Notes: generated by a model not told the origin, from the sequence alone. DNA of 64,000 bases from Thermobispora bispora DSM 43833 (GCF_000092645.1 NC_014165.1:496001-560000), one strand, 5' to 3'. Positions 7,136 through 15,339 are shown, counted from the first letter of the stretch. Numbers and translations are program-made.

Positions 7136-8872
7136 ATGACCAAAGCCTTTCTCACCCGGCTGGCGGTCGCCGGCACCGCCGTGGCGGGCGTCCTCGCCCT
7201 CGCCGCGCTCCCCGCGGGTGCCGACCCCGCACCGCAGAGCGCGTCCAAGGGCCGCGGAAACGGCGGCTCCAAACCGGACCACTCCGTGCCGGTACGCCTG
7301 CTCACCATCAACGACCTGCACGGGAACCTCGAACCCCCGACCGGCTCGAGCGGCCGCATCGTGGACGAGACCGGGCAGACCGTCGACGCCGGGGGCGCCG
7401 CCTACCTCGCCGCCCACCTGAAGCGGCTCCGCGACCGGAACACCCTCGTCGTCGCCGCCGGTGACCTCATCGGCGCCTCCCCGCTCATCTCCGCCGCCTA
7501 CCACGACGAGCCGACCGTCTCCCTGCTCGACAAGCTCGGCCTGGCGACCTCCGCGGCGGGCAACCACGAGTTCGACGAGGGGTACGCCGAGCTCAAGCGG
7601 ATCATGGACGGCGGCTGCCACCCCACCGACGGGTGCTCCCCCGCGGGCAAGTGGAAGGGCGCCCGCTTCGACTACCTCGCCGCGAACGTGGTCCGGGAGA
7701 AGAACGGCGCCGAGGCCCTGCCGCCGTACGTCATCAAGCAGGTCAACGGGGTGAAGATCGGCTTCATCGGCCTCGTCACCCAGACCACGCCGAGCATCGT
7801 CACCTCCTCCGGGATCCAGGGGCTGGAGTTCACCGACGAGGTGGAGGCGGCGAACCGGGTGTCGCGGCTGCTCGCCGCCAAGGGGGTGAAGGCCCAGGTG
7901 GTCCTGGTCCACGAGGGTGACCAGGTCGCCACCCCGCAGAGCCCCGACACCTGCCCGGTCGTGCCCGGCCCCGGCTCGCGGATCGCGGCCGGCCTCGACC
8001 CCGAGATCGACCTCGTCATCTCCGGCCACTCCCACCAGGCCTACATCTGCAAGATCAAGGACCCGGCGGGCCAGGACCGGTACCACACCCAGGGCTCGTC
8101 GTTCGGGCGGATCATCACCCAGATCGACTTCCGCGTCGACCGCAAGACGCGGGACGTCATCCGCTCGTCCGTGTCCGCCGACAACCACGTGGTGACCCGC
8201 ACCATCACCCCCGACCCCGAGGTCGAGGCGTACGTGCAGACCTGGAAGGAGCGGGTCTCCGTGGTCGCCAACCGGCCGGTGGGGAACATCACCGCCACCA
8301 TCGCCCGCGACCCGTCCGGGGCCGGGGAGTCCCCGCTCGGCAACCTGATCGCCGACGCCCAGCTCGAGGCGGCCCGGGAGGGCGGCGCCGAGATCGCGCT
8401 GATGAACCCCGGCGGTGTCCGCGCCGACCTCACCTACCCGGCCAGCGGGTCCGAGGGCGACGGGGTCGTGACGTACGGCGAGGCCTTCACGGTCCAGCCG
8501 TTCAACAACCTCGTGCAGGTGGTCACGCTCACCGGGGAGCAGCTCCGCCGGCTGCTCGAGCAGCAGTGGACCGAGTCCTACACCCGGGTGCTGCAGCCGT
8601 CGGCCTCGCTCACCTACACGGCCGACCTGACCAAGCCCATCGGCTCCCGGGTCTCCGACATCAAGATCAACGGCATCCCGGTGACCGACACCCAGCGGAT
8701 CCGGGTGGCGGCGAACAACTTCCTCATCGGCGGCGGCGACGGCTTCACCGTGTTCACCGAGGGCACGGAGCTGTGGAGCGGGCCGCTCGACATCGACGCG
8801 TTCGTCGCCTACCTCAGCGCCCACTCCCCGGTGGACCCGCCGGCCACGGACCGCATCACGTTCATCCGGTGA
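7136..8872 (+). CDS. Secreted 5'-nucleotidase / 2',3'-cyclic phosphodiesterase family enzyme
   Basis: This 578-residue exported metallophosphoesterase of the UshA/YfkN type releases nucleosides and phosphate from extracellular nucleotides. A Sec signal peptide (TRLAVAGTAVAGVLALAAL then AGA) is followed by the binuclear-metal motifs LLTINDLHGNLEP, AAGDLIGASPL, SAAGNHEFDEG, LVHEGDQ and SGHSHQAYIC. The C-terminal nucleotide-binding domain has ESPLGNLIADAQLEAA and NPGGVRADL. ATG 7136 is preferred: it begins the signal peptide and lies 6 nt after TACCTT, fitting a leaderless start. It probably scavenges phosphate together with the Pit system nearby. Confidence 0.94.
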   Translation: MTKAFLTRLAVAGTAVAGVLALAALPAGADPAPQSASKGRGNGGSKPDHSVPVRLLTINDLHGNLEPPTGSSGRIVDETGQTVDAGGAAYLAAHLKRLRDRNTLVVAAGDLIGASPLISAAYHDEPTVSLLDKLGLATSAAGNHEFDEGYAELKRIMDGGCHPTDGCSPAGKWKGARFDYLAANVVREKNGAEALPPYVIKQVNGVKIGFIGLVTQTTPSIVTSSGIQGLEFTDEVEAANRVSRLLAAKGVKAQVVLVHEGDQVATPQSPDTCPVVPGPGSRIAAGLDPEIDLVISGHSHQAYICKIKDPAGQDRYHTQGSSFGRIITQIDFRVDRKTRDVIRSSVSADNHVVTRTITPDPEVEAYVQTWKERVSVVANRPVGNITATIARDPSGAGESPLGNLIADAQLEAAREGGAEIALMNPGGVRADLTYPASGSEGDGVVTYGEAFTVQPFNNLVQVVTLTGEQLRRLLEQQWTESYTRVLQPSASLTYTADLTKPIGSRVSDIKINGIPVTDTQRIRVAANNFLIGGGDGFTVFTEGTELWSGPLDIDAFVAYLSAHSPVDPPATDRITFIR

Positions 8873-8900
8873 TCCGCCGGTTCATCCGGTGATCCACCGG
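8861..8900 (+). repeat. 20-bp tandem duplication spanning a stop codon
   Basis: Two 20-bp copies (8861-8880 and 8881-8900) differ at one base. The first copy contains the end and TGA stop (8870-8872) of the 5'-nucleotidase gene. Confidence 0.9.
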
Positions 8901-9013
8901 GCGGAAGAGCACGCGGCCTCCGCCCACGGCCGCTCCGGTCGCAGCTCCCGGGTGGTCCGCCCGCGGGTGGGCCACCCGACCTGCCGGGTGCCGGGCGTGG
9001 GCGCGCCCGCCGG

Positions 9014-9769
9014 TCAGGCGTGCTGCTCCTCGGGATTCTTCTCCCGGGCGGCCTCCCGGGCCTTCTCCCGGGCGACCTTGTTCTGCTGGTCCCCGCCCCG
9101 ATCGGGGACGAACCGGTAGCCGACGTTCCGCACCGTGCCGATCAGCGACTCGTACTCGCTGCCCAGCTTGGCCCGCAGCCGCCGGACGTGCACGTCCACG
9201 GTCCGGGTGCCGCCGAAGTAGTCGTACCCCCAGACCTCCTGCAGGAGCTGGGCCCGGGTGAACACCCGGCCCGGGTGCTGGGCGAGGTACTTCAGCAGCT
9301 CGAACTCCTTGAACGTGAGATCGAGCACCCGGCCGCGGATCCGCGCGGTGTACGTGGCCTCGTCGATGCTCAGGTCCCCGCTGCGGATCTCCCCCGGAGC
9401 CTTCTCCGCCTCGGAGGTGGAGAGCTTCCCGATGGCCAGCCGGAGCCGGGCCTCGACCTCGGCCGGGCCGGCGCTCTCCAGGACCACGTCGTCCACGCCC
9501 CACTCGGCGTTGATCGCGGCGAGGCTGCCCTCGGTCACGATGGCGATGAGCGGGGCGGTGAGCCCGGTGGTCCGCAGCAGGCGGCACAGGCTCTTGGCGT
9601 GGATCAGCTCCCGGCGCGCATCGACGAGGATCGCGTCGGCGGGCGGTGCGTCGATGAGCGCGCTGGCCTCTGCCGGGGCCACCCGCACCGGGTGGAGCAG
9701 CAGCCCGAGTGCGGGGAGTATCTCGGTGGAGGGCTCGAGCGCGTTGGTCAGCAGGAGCAGGTTGCTCAC
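9014..9769 (-). CDS. glnR: GlnR, orphan OmpR-type nitrogen regulator
   Basis: This 251-residue response-regulator-like protein controls nitrogen assimilation genes in actinomycetes. The N terminus [15 protein letters not shown] and the receiver residue Asp50 (ILVDARR) are characteristic of GlnR. The C-terminal winged helix ([20 protein letters not shown], then [14 protein letters not shown]) is very close to Streptomyces GlnR as I remember it. No kinase gene is adjacent, as expected for this orphan regulator. GTG 9769 has an AGGAGG site 5 nt upstream; a longer frame upstream is rejected. The C terminus carries an extra charged tail rich in Ala, Arg, Lys and Glu. Confidence 0.95.
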   Translation of the reverse strand: MSNLLLLTNALEPSTEILPALGLLLHPVRVAPAEASALIDAPPADAILVDARRELIHAKSLCRLLRTTGLTAPLIAIVTEGSLAAINAEWGVDDVVLESAGPAEVEARLRLAIGKLSTSEAEKAPGEIRSGDLSIDEATYTARIRGRVLDLTFKEFELLKYLAQHPGRVFTRAQLLQEVWGYDYFGGTRTVDVHVRRLRAKLGSEYESLIGTVRNVGYRFVPDRGGDQQNKVAREKAREAAREKNPEEQHA

Positions 9770-9916
9770 GCGCGCCTCCTCGAATCCGAACGTTCCGTCT
9801 GCGCCCGCCTTGCGACCGCCGGCGCAAACACATAAGGACCCGGGGGCGCCGTTGCCCAGGTCCCTTCTGTCGTAGGTTAGCTCAGCGGATCTGCGCTTCA
9901 CCTGTGGGTCTTCCGT

Positions 9917-9932
9917 GTTAAGAGCTCGTAAC
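9917..9932. promoter_or_regulatory. Candidate GlnR box between glnR and moaD
   Basis: GTTAA (9917-9921), six bases, then GTAAC (9928-9932) resemble the GlnR recognition pattern gTnAC-n6-GaAAC. The site is about 150 nt upstream of the glnR start, suggesting autoregulation. This is inferred from the pattern only. Confidence 0.4.
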
Positions 9933-9948
9933 AGGCGGATGGCTCACG

Positions 9949-9967
9949 CGATCACGTAATGTGATCG
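9949..9967. promoter_or_regulatory. 19-bp perfect inverted repeat over the moaD promoter
   Basis: CGATCAC and GTGATCG flank a 5-nt centre. The centre and right arm contain TAATGT (9957-9962), a plausible -10 for moaD. The architecture fits a repressor site, but the regulator is not identifiable from this window. Confidence 0.5.
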
Positions 9968-9995
9968 TCAAGGCAAAGGGGGAGGTGACCGGCGA

Positions 9996-10244
9996 ATGGC
10001 GAGCGGGACGGTCCGCTACTGGGCCGCGGCGAAGGACGCCGCCGGCGTCGCCGAGGAGCCCTTCGAGGCTGAGACCCTCGGGGAGCTGATCCGCCGGATC
10101 TCCGGCAATCCGGAGCTGGAGCGCGTGTTGCGGCGATCGTCGTTTCTCGTGAACGGGGCGCCCGCGGGCACCCGTGACCCCGGCACCATCCGCCTGCCGG
10201 AGGGCGCGGTCGTCGAGGTCCTCCCGCCCTTCGCCGGCGGGTGA
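9996..10244 (+). CDS. moaD: MoaD/ThiS-family sulfur carrier
   Basis: This 82-residue ubiquitin-like protein has the diagnostic C-terminal Gly-Gly (LPPFAGG), which is adenylated and thiocarboxylated to donate sulfur, most likely in molybdopterin synthesis. Beta-grasp features include VRYWAAAKDAAGV at the N terminus and RRSSFLVNG in the middle. The ATG has a GGGGGAGGTG site about 7 nt upstream. It stands alone, diverging from glnR; no MoaE or ThiG gene is adjacent, so MoaD versus ThiS or another carrier is not settled. Nitrate assimilation needs molybdopterin, which would fit the position beside glnR. Confidence 0.85.
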   Translation: MASGTVRYWAAAKDAAGVAEEPFEAETLGELIRRISGNPELERVLRRSSFLVNGAPAGTRDPGTIRLPEGAVVEVLPPFAGG

Positions 10245-10375
10245 GGCCGCGCGGCACGGCACACCGGCGTGGGCGGCGGACCGGCGCCGGCCCGGGCGTG
10301 CCCTCGCCCTTGGCGCACGAAACGGACCGGTGAGGCCCTAGTGTGGGGGCGACGCGTGCTTCCCGGAGGATTCGG

Positions 10376-11056
10376 ATGCGCAAGTTGCTCGTGTCGGTCT
10401 TCGTGCTCGCCGCCCTGCTCGTAGGCCTCGACCGGGTCGCCGTGGTGGGCGCCGAGCGGGAGATCGCCCGGCGAGTCCAGGCCGTCTTCGACCTCCCCGA
10501 CCCGGTCTCCGTGGACATCACGGGCTTTCCGTTCCTCACCCAGGCCCTCTCCGGGCGCCTCGAGGAGATCTCCCTGAGCGCCGGCGAGGTGACCAAGGCC
10601 GGGATCACGCTGTCGAGGATCGACGCCACCCTCGAGGGGGTCACCGCCCCGCTCGGCGAGCTGATCGAGGACAGCGCGAACGCCGATGTCCGGGCCGAGC
10701 GGATCACCGGCACCGCGGTGATCTCCATGAAGACGATCGCCGAGTTCGCGCCGCCCGGCATCCGGGTGACGGGCACCGGCGGCGACACCGTGAAGGTCTC
10801 CGGAAGGGTCACCGCGTTCGGGCAGCGGGTCCCGGTCGACGCCGAGATGAAGATCCACGTGGGGCGGGGGGAGATCCGCCTCACACCGGTCAGCGTCAAC
10901 GTCGGCGGCGGCATGCAGGTACCGAACGCGGAACGGCTCCTCACCTTCACCGTCCCCATCCCGAACCTCCCGCTGGGGCTCAAGGTCACCCGGGTGACGT
11001 CGACCTCCGATGGGCTCGCACTGACCGGGACGGCGACCGATGTCCGATTCCGCTGA
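10376..11056 (+). CDS. DUF2993 (LmeA-like) phospholipid-binding protein
   Basis: This 226-residue protein has an N-terminal membrane or signal segment (RKLLVSVFVLAALLVGLDRV) followed by a DUF2993 domain. Mycobacterial LmeA, of the same family, binds phospholipid and supports lipomannan maturation. Domain hallmarks are VSVDITGFPFLTQALSGRLEEI, repeated GRVTAFG and VNVGGGMQVP-type strands, and a closing TSDGLALTGTATDV. A GGAGGA site precedes ATG 10376. The 3' end overlaps the start of the downstream sigma factor by 17 nt, so the two genes are coupled. The function in this organism is inferred from the family. Confidence 0.85.
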   Translation: MRKLLVSVFVLAALLVGLDRVAVVGAEREIARRVQAVFDLPDPVSVDITGFPFLTQALSGRLEEISLSAGEVTKAGITLSRIDATLEGVTAPLGELIEDSANADVRAERITGTAVISMKTIAEFAPPGIRVTGTGGDTVKVSGRVTAFGQRVPVDAEMKIHVGRGEIRLTPVSVNVGGGMQVPNAERLLTFTVPIPNLPLGLKVTRVTSTSDGLALTGTATDVRFR

Positions 11057-11618
11057 ACCGGGGCGGGCCGGCGAACCGCCCGGCCCCGCCGTACGTGACA
11101 AGGGTGTGGGCACGGGAGCGGGCACCGGCGAGGAGCTCGTGCGGGCGCTCTTCGCCCACCACGCGGGGCCGTTGTACGGCTACGCGCTGCGGCTCACCGG
11201 TGATCCGGGCAAGGCGGAGGACGTGGTGCAGGAGACGCTGCTGCGGGCGTGGCGGCACCCCGCCGTCCTGGAGGGGCGCCCGGTGCGGGCATGGCTGTTC
11301 ACCGTCGCCCGCAACCTCGTGGTCGACCAGCACCGGGCGCGCCAGGCGCGACCCCAGGAGACCGGGGACGAGGCGCTCGCCCGGGTGCCCGCCGACGACG
11401 AGCTCGAGCGGGCGGTCGAGTCCTGGGAGATCGCCGAGGCGATCGCGTCGCTGCGCCCGGAGCACCGCGACGTGCTGCTGGAGGTGTACTACCGGGGGAA
11501 GTCGGTCAAGGAGGCGGCCGAGGCCCTCGGCATCCCGCCGGGCACGGTGAAATCACGGACCTACTACGCACTCCGGGCGCTCAAGCTCGCCCTGGAGGAA
11601 CGGGGGCTGGCGCCATGA
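11040..11618 (+). CDS. ECF RNA polymerase sigma factor
   Basis: This is a 192-residue extracytoplasmic-function sigma factor. Region 2 is seen as LYGYALRLTGDPGKAEDVVQ followed by WLFTVARNLVVDQHR. Region 4 is EHRDVLLEVYYRGKSVKEAA with a helix-turn-helix ending in GIPPGTVKSRTYYALRAL. The next gene, overlapping by ATGA, encodes a membrane anti-sigma factor with an H-C-C zinc motif, so activity is probably released by an envelope or redox signal. The start overlaps the DUF2993 gene. The arrangement resembles SigL/RslA-type pairs, but I cannot assign the subgroup with certainty. Confidence 0.93.
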   Translation: MSDSAEPGRAGEPPGPAVRDKGVGTGAGTGEELVRALFAHHAGPLYGYALRLTGDPGKAEDVVQETLLRAWRHPAVLEGRPVRAWLFTVARNLVVDQHRARQARPQETGDEALARVPADDELERAVESWEIAEAIASLRPEHRDVLLEVYYRGKSVKEAAEALGIPPGTVKSRTYYALRALKLALEERGLAP

Positions 11619-12391
11619 CGTGCGAGGAGACGAGGATGTCGCTCGGCGTCTACGTCCTCGGGGCGCTCGACGCCGACGAGGAGGCCGCGGTCCGGGCCCA
11701 CCTCGAGGCCTGCGCCGCCTGCCGGGCCGAGGCCGAGGAGCTCTCCGGGCTGACGCCCCTGCTCGCCCGGGTGACCGAGCGGGACATCGAGCAGGTGGGC
11801 GAGCCGCCCCGGGCCGTGCTCGACCGGCTGATCACCACGGCCGCGCGGCGCGGCCGCCGCCGGCGCCTGCTGCTCGCGCTCGCCGCCTCGGTCTCCGTGG
11901 TCGCCCTCGCCGGTACGGCATGGCTCACCGTCGCCCAGGGCGCCCGGAACGGCGCCGCCGAGAGCGCGGCGGACACGTCCACGGCGCAGACCGCGGACAT
12001 CAGCGCGGCGGACCGGCCCGAGATCGCTCTGGACCGGGCGTCCACTCCCGGCGATGGGCGGACCACGATGGCCACCGAGGCACGCGGCGCGAACGGCGAC
12101 ATGCGCGTCGCCGTACGGCTCATCCCGCGGGAAGGCGGGACCGAGGTCGTCGCCCGGGTCGCCGGCGTGCCCGCCGGAACGCTGTGCACCCTGCGCGCCA
12201 TCGGCACCGACGGCACGGTCGCCCCCGTGGGGAGCTGGTCGGTCGCGCCCGGGCTGTACCGCGAGGACAACGTGGTCTTCGAGGGGCGGACCGGCCTGCA
12301 GCTCCCCTACATCCAGCGGCTGGAGCTCACCGGGTCGGACGGCGACGTGCTCGTCACCGTGCCCGTACGGCACCGGCCCGGCCCGGGCTGA
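11615..12391 (+). CDS. Membrane anti-sigma factor with zinc-binding motif
   Basis: This is a 258-residue single-pass anti-sigma factor. The N-terminal cytoplasmic domain carries the ZAS motif His29-x3-Cys33-x2-Cys36 (HLEACAACRAE). A transmembrane helix (RRLLLALAASVSVVALAGTA) lies at about residues 95-115. The outer domain (about 150-258) is a beta-rich region like those in RskA/anti-SigK C termini (VAGVPAGTLCTLRAIG, and VVFEGRTGLQLPYIQRLEL). It is translationally coupled to the sigma gene and is the expected inhibitor of it. The extracytoplasmic part probably receives the signal, perhaps through proteolysis. Confidence 0.9.
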   Translation: MTCEETRMSLGVYVLGALDADEEAAVRAHLEACAACRAEAEELSGLTPLLARVTERDIEQVGEPPRAVLDRLITTAARRGRRRRLLLALAASVSVVALAGTAWLTVAQGARNGAAESAADTSTAQTADISAADRPEIALDRASTPGDGRTTMATEARGANGDMRVAVRLIPREGGTEVVARVAGVPAGTLCTLRAIGTDGTVAPVGSWSVAPGLYREDNVVFEGRTGLQLPYIQRLELTGSDGDVLVTVPVRHRPGPG

Positions 12392-12575
12392 CGCGCGTTC
12401 CGCGGCCGATGCTCACGCGGTCATGCGGTGCGGCGGCCGGCTCGGCCCGGGTTCGTCCGCAGGAGAACCGTACCCGGCCGGCGACCGCGGCAGGGCCGGA
12501 AGCGGTGACCTCGGCCCGCGAATCCGGCCCGGCCGGGAGGAATGAATCGCCGGCCGCGTAGAGTTTCTCACCGAT

Positions 12576-13103
12576 GTGGTGGGAGTCATCGTCCTCGCGG
12601 TCACGCTCGCCGTCGGCGTCGTCATCGGCCTGTTCCTGCGCCATCGGGACGGGAGGATGCGCACGGTGAGCGCTCCGGCATCCGATCAGGCGCCGCAGGA
12701 GCGGTCCCCCGGCGAGCCGTCGGCCGGGGCGACCGTGCTGACCAGCGAGGACATCGGCGCCGAGCTGGGGGAGCGGGCCACGCTCGTGCAGTTCTCCACC
12801 GCCTTCTGCCAGCCGTGCCGCGCCACCCGGGTGGTCCTCGGCGAGGTGGCCCGGATCGTGCCCGGGGTACGGCACGTGGAGATCGACGCCGAGTCCCGGC
12901 TCGACCTGGTCCGGCGGCTCGGCATCATGCGCACGCCGACCGTGCTTGTGCTCGACCGTTCGGGGAATGTTGTCAAGCGTGCCTCGGGCCGGCCTCGGAA
13001 GGTCGACGTGATCGCGGCATTGGGGGCGGTGGTGGACGATGACGCACCTCGTCCAGCTGCGGAGACGTCTCACGAGCCGTCTCAGCATTCGGACAAGGTG
13101 TGA
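12576..13103 (+). CDS. Membrane-anchored thioredoxin-like protein
   Basis: This 175-residue protein has an N-terminal hydrophobic helix (GVIVLAVTLAVGVVIGLFL) followed by a thioredoxin fold with the redox motif CQPC (VQFSTAFCQPCRATR) and the cis-Pro segment MRTPTVLVLD. The start is GTG 12576, downstream of a TAGAGT hexamer (12559-12564); GTG 12579 is an equally placed alternative. It lies just before the DUF4395/sulfurtransferase operon, a grouping common in actinobacteria, suggesting it reduces a sulfur or disulfide intermediate at the membrane. Orientation of the thioredoxin domain is not certain, because basic residues follow the helix. Confidence 0.88.
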   Translation: MVGVIVLAVTLAVGVVIGLFLRHRDGRMRTVSAPASDQAPQERSPGEPSAGATVLTSEDIGAELGERATLVQFSTAFCQPCRATRVVLGEVARIVPGVRHVEIDAESRLDLVRRLGIMRTPTVLVLDRSGNVVKRASGRPRKVDVIAALGAVVDDDAPRPAAETSHEPSQHSDKV

Positions 13104-13122
13104 CAGAACACGAGACAACAGG

Positions 13123-13128
13123 TACTGT
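13123..13128 (+). promoter_or_regulatory. -10 hexamer of the leader peptide transcript
   Basis: TACTGT lies 7 nt upstream of ATG 13136 and supports that codon, rather than the in-frame ATG at 13130, as both the transcription and translation start. Confidence 0.6.
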
Positions 13129-13135
13129 CATGGTC

Positions 13136-13219
13136 ATGACTTCCACGACAGAGCTGCTCACCAAGCGCCGCGCGGTCGACTACTGCCGCGTCGCCACTGC
13201 GCTCTGTCGCCTGGCCTGA
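13136..13219 (+). CDS. 27-residue Cys-containing leader peptide for the sulfur operon
   Basis: The peptide reads MTSTTELLTKRRAVDYCRVA then TALCRLA. It matches the actinobacterial putative leader peptide pattern (RR-x-VD-x-x-R-x-x-x-x-LCR) found ahead of sulfur and cysteine genes. Two Cys codons (TGC and TGT) sit near the end. The start is leaderless (TACTGT plus 7 nt). The TGA stop (13217-13219) lies inside a predicted stem that also covers the ribosome site of the next gene. Cysteine-dependent attenuation is inferred: stalling at the Cys codons would change exposure of the downstream site. Confidence 0.75.
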   Translation: MTSTTELLTKRRAVDYCRVATALCRLA

Positions 13220-13283
13220 GGGTGATTCCTGCGGCGTCCGCGTTCACGCTCACGTTCACGCCGCCGTCCGATCAACCTTCAGG
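13215..13283 (+). promoter_or_regulatory. Attenuator-like nested stems between leader peptide and DUF4395
   Basis: CCTGAGGG (13215-13222) can pair with CCTTCAGG (13276-13283), 8 bp with one G-U. This ties the leader stop codon to the AGGAG ribosome site (13281-13285). An inner hairpin pairs 13231-13237 with 13258-13264. The geometry suits translation-coupled control of the sulfur operon by ribosome position on the leader. Confidence 0.5.
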
Positions 13284-13295
13284 AGCATCCTCACG

Positions 13296-13706
13296 ATGCA
13301 GATCGACCCTCGAGGCCCCCGTTTCAGCGCGGTTATCACCACCCTCGTCCTCGCAGCCGTCCTGGTGACGGGCAGCGCGTGGCTGCTCGCCTTCCAGGCC
13401 CTGGTCTTCGTGCTCGGCATCTTCGACGCCTCGCCGTACGGGCTGATCTACAAGAGGCTCGTGCGCCCGCGGCTCGGACCGCCGAGCGAGCTCGAGGACG
13501 CGGCACCGCCACGGTTCGCTCAGGGTGTCGGGTCGGTGTTCGCGATCGCAGGTCTGATCGGGTTCGCAACAGGGATCACCCCGCTGGCCTACGGCGCGAC
13601 AGCAGCGGCATTGCTGGCCGCCTTCCTCAACGCAGCCTTCGGTCTCTGTCTCGGCTGCCAGATGTACCTGATCATTCGCCGTCTTCAACCTGGGAGAGTT
13701 CAATGA
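13296..13706 (+). CDS. DUF4395 membrane protein
   Basis: This is a 136-residue membrane protein of the DUF4395 family. It starts with QIDPRGPRFSA, typical of the family, and has hydrophobic segments at about 13-45 and 70-115. A Cys pair in GLCLGCQMYL lies near the C terminus and could take part in sulfur or redox chemistry. An AGGAG site lies 10 nt upstream of the ATG, within the attenuator stem. The gene overlaps the sulfurtransferase start by ATGA. The biochemical role is unknown; context points to sulfur transfer or sulfide handling at the membrane. Confidence 0.85.
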   Translation: MQIDPRGPRFSAVITTLVLAAVLVTGSAWLLAFQALVFVLGIFDASPYGLIYKRLVRPRLGPPSELEDAAPPRFAQGVGSVFAIAGLIGFATGITPLAYGATAAALLAAFLNAAFGLCLGCQMYLIIRRLQPGRVQ

Positions 13707-14542
13707 GCCGCTCTGCCGTTCTGGTGGATGCCGACTGGGTGGAAGCGAACCTCGACACGCCCGGCGTGGTGATCGTCGAGGTCGACGAGGACACGACCGC
13801 TTACGACAAGGGCCACATCCGCGGGGCCATCAAGCTCGACTGGAAGAAGGACCTGCAGGACCCGGTCCGCCGCGACTTCATCGACAAGGCCGGCTTCGAG
13901 GCCCTGCTGTCGGAGCGCGGCATCGCCAACGACGACACCGTGGTCCTCTACGGCGGCAACAACAACTGGTTCGCCGCCTACGCGTACTGGTACTTCAAGC
14001 TCTACGGCCACGAGAAGGTCAAGCTGCTCGACGGCGGCCGGAAGAAGTGGGAGCTGGAGTCCCGCGAGCTGGTCACCGAGGTGCCGCAGCGGCCGCGCAC
14101 CAACTACAAGGCCAAGGACCAGGACCTGTCCATCCGCGCGTTCCGTGACGACGTCATCAACGCGATCGGCAAGCTGAACCTGGTCGACGTGCGCTCGCCC
14201 GACGAGTTCGTCGGCAAGCTGCTCGCCCCGGCCCACCTGCCGCAGGAGCAGGCGCAGCGCCCGGGCCACGTGCCCACGGCCCGCAACATCCCGTGGTCCA
14301 AGGCCGTGAACGACGACGGCACCTTCAAGTCGGACGAGGAGCTGCGGAAGATCTACTCCGACGCCGGCGTCGACTTCAGCAAGGACACCATCGCGTACTG
14401 CCGGATCGGCGAGCGCTCGGCGCACACCTGGTTCGTGCTGCACGAGCTCCTCGACCTGCCGAACGTGAAGAACTACGACGGTTCCTGGACCGAGTACGGC
14501 TCGCTCGTGGGCGTGCCGATCGAGCTTGGGGAGGCCCGCTGA
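13703..14542 (+). CDS. Thiosulfate sulfurtransferase (rhodanese), two domains
   Basis: This is a 279-residue tandem rhodanese that moves sulfane sulfur from thiosulfate (or a similar donor) to an acceptor. The inactive N-terminal domain shows YDKGHIRGAIKLDWKKDLQD. The C-terminal domain has LVDVRSPDEFVGK and the active-site loop YCRIGERSAHTW with the catalytic Cys. It belongs to the SseA/CysA-type actinobacterial group. It is coupled to DUF4395 upstream (4-nt overlap) and DUF1416 downstream (1-nt overlap). Older names such as cysA refer to this enzyme and not to the sulfate ABC ATPase. Confidence 0.94.
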   Translation: MSRSAVLVDADWVEANLDTPGVVIVEVDEDTTAYDKGHIRGAIKLDWKKDLQDPVRRDFIDKAGFEALLSERGIANDDTVVLYGGNNNWFAAYAYWYFKLYGHEKVKLLDGGRKKWELESRELVTEVPQRPRTNYKAKDQDLSIRAFRDDVINAIGKLNLVDVRSPDEFVGKLLAPAHLPQEQAQRPGHVPTARNIPWSKAVNDDGTFKSDEELRKIYSDAGVDFSKDTIAYCRIGERSAHTWFVLHELLDLPNVKNYDGSWTEYGSLVGVPIELGEAR

Positions 14543-14841
14543 TGAGTCAGGGATGCGGAGCTCCGGCGCAGACCGTGACCCTTCCGGTGGGGGTCGATCT
14601 GTCGAGCCAGGCCATCATCCAGGGCGTGGTCACCGGCACCGGTGGCACCGCGTACGCCCGCCTGCTCGACCGCACGGGTGAGTTCGCCGGCGAGGTCGTC
14701 GTCTCCGATGAGGGGGTGTTCCGCTTCTTCGCCGCCCCCGGCCGGTGGACCGTCCGCATCATCGCGGCGGGCGGCGTCACCCGCGACGTCGAGGTGGAGG
14801 CCAAGCTCGGCGAGGTGACCCAGGTCTCCATCGACCTCTGA
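14542..14841 (+). CDS. DUF1416 small protein
   Basis: This 99-residue protein consists of a single beta-sandwich-like DUF1416 domain (VSDEGVFRFFAAPGRWTVRI in the middle) with an N-terminal Cys (SQGCGAP). It is nearly always encoded directly after the thiosulfate sulfurtransferase in actinobacteria, here with TGATG overlap. A role as sulfur acceptor or scaffold for the upstream enzyme is possible through the Cys, but this is an inference and the family has no established function. Confidence 0.88.
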   Translation: MSQGCGAPAQTVTLPVGVDLSSQAIIQGVVTGTGGTAYARLLDRTGEFAGEVVVSDEGVFRFFAAPGRWTVRIIAAGGVTRDVEVEAKLGEVTQVSIDL

Positions 14842-15326
14842 CACACCTCCTTCCTTCCCCGCACGCACGCCGGGCCGGTGCGTTCACCCATGGGCGCGCC
14901 GGCCTTCGGCGTTCCCCGGGGCAGGCACGCGGCCGGTCCAGGCCGAGAGCGAGCCGTACGCGTTGGGCCGCCGCCGGTTCGGCCGCTGCCGGTTCGGCCG
15001 GGACGGCATCCCCGGTGGCCGTCTCAGCCGCTCCTCGCGGACCGGGTGGAGTTCTGCGCGTTCCATGGGACGCGCGTTTTCTCAGCGGTCTGATCCGGTC
15101 CGAGGGCACGTGCGTCCCGGCGGTACGGCAGGCTCCGTGACCATGCCACGGTCATTCCGGACCGCGGTCACGCGCTCGCCCGTCGTGCAGCTTGACGAGC
15201 GTGTCTTCGCCTCGGTGACCAGGGAAATCGTCATGCGCGGCCGGGCCGTCGACCACCGCGACCGGTGCGGAGCGGGGATCATCGGCGGGTCGCCGGAAGC
15301 GGTCGCAGCCGGGCAGAGGCGCCCGA
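14842..15326. other. Intergenic region, no gene seen
   Basis: About 485 bp of GC-rich sequence with several overlapping open frames that lack ribosome sites, promoter hexamers and recognisable motifs. Short imperfect repeats of a GCCGGTTCGGCC-type block occur near 14970-15000. I see no convincing gene or RNA. Confidence 0.5.
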
Positions 15327-15339
15327 TAGTATGCGGCAG
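15327..15339 (+). promoter_or_regulatory. Leaderless -10 that also creates a false ATG
   Basis: TAGTAT (15327-15332) plus 7 nt leads to GTG 15340. The ATG at 15331 is made from the hexamer itself and is in frame, so automatic start calls may be three codons too long. Confidence 0.6.
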
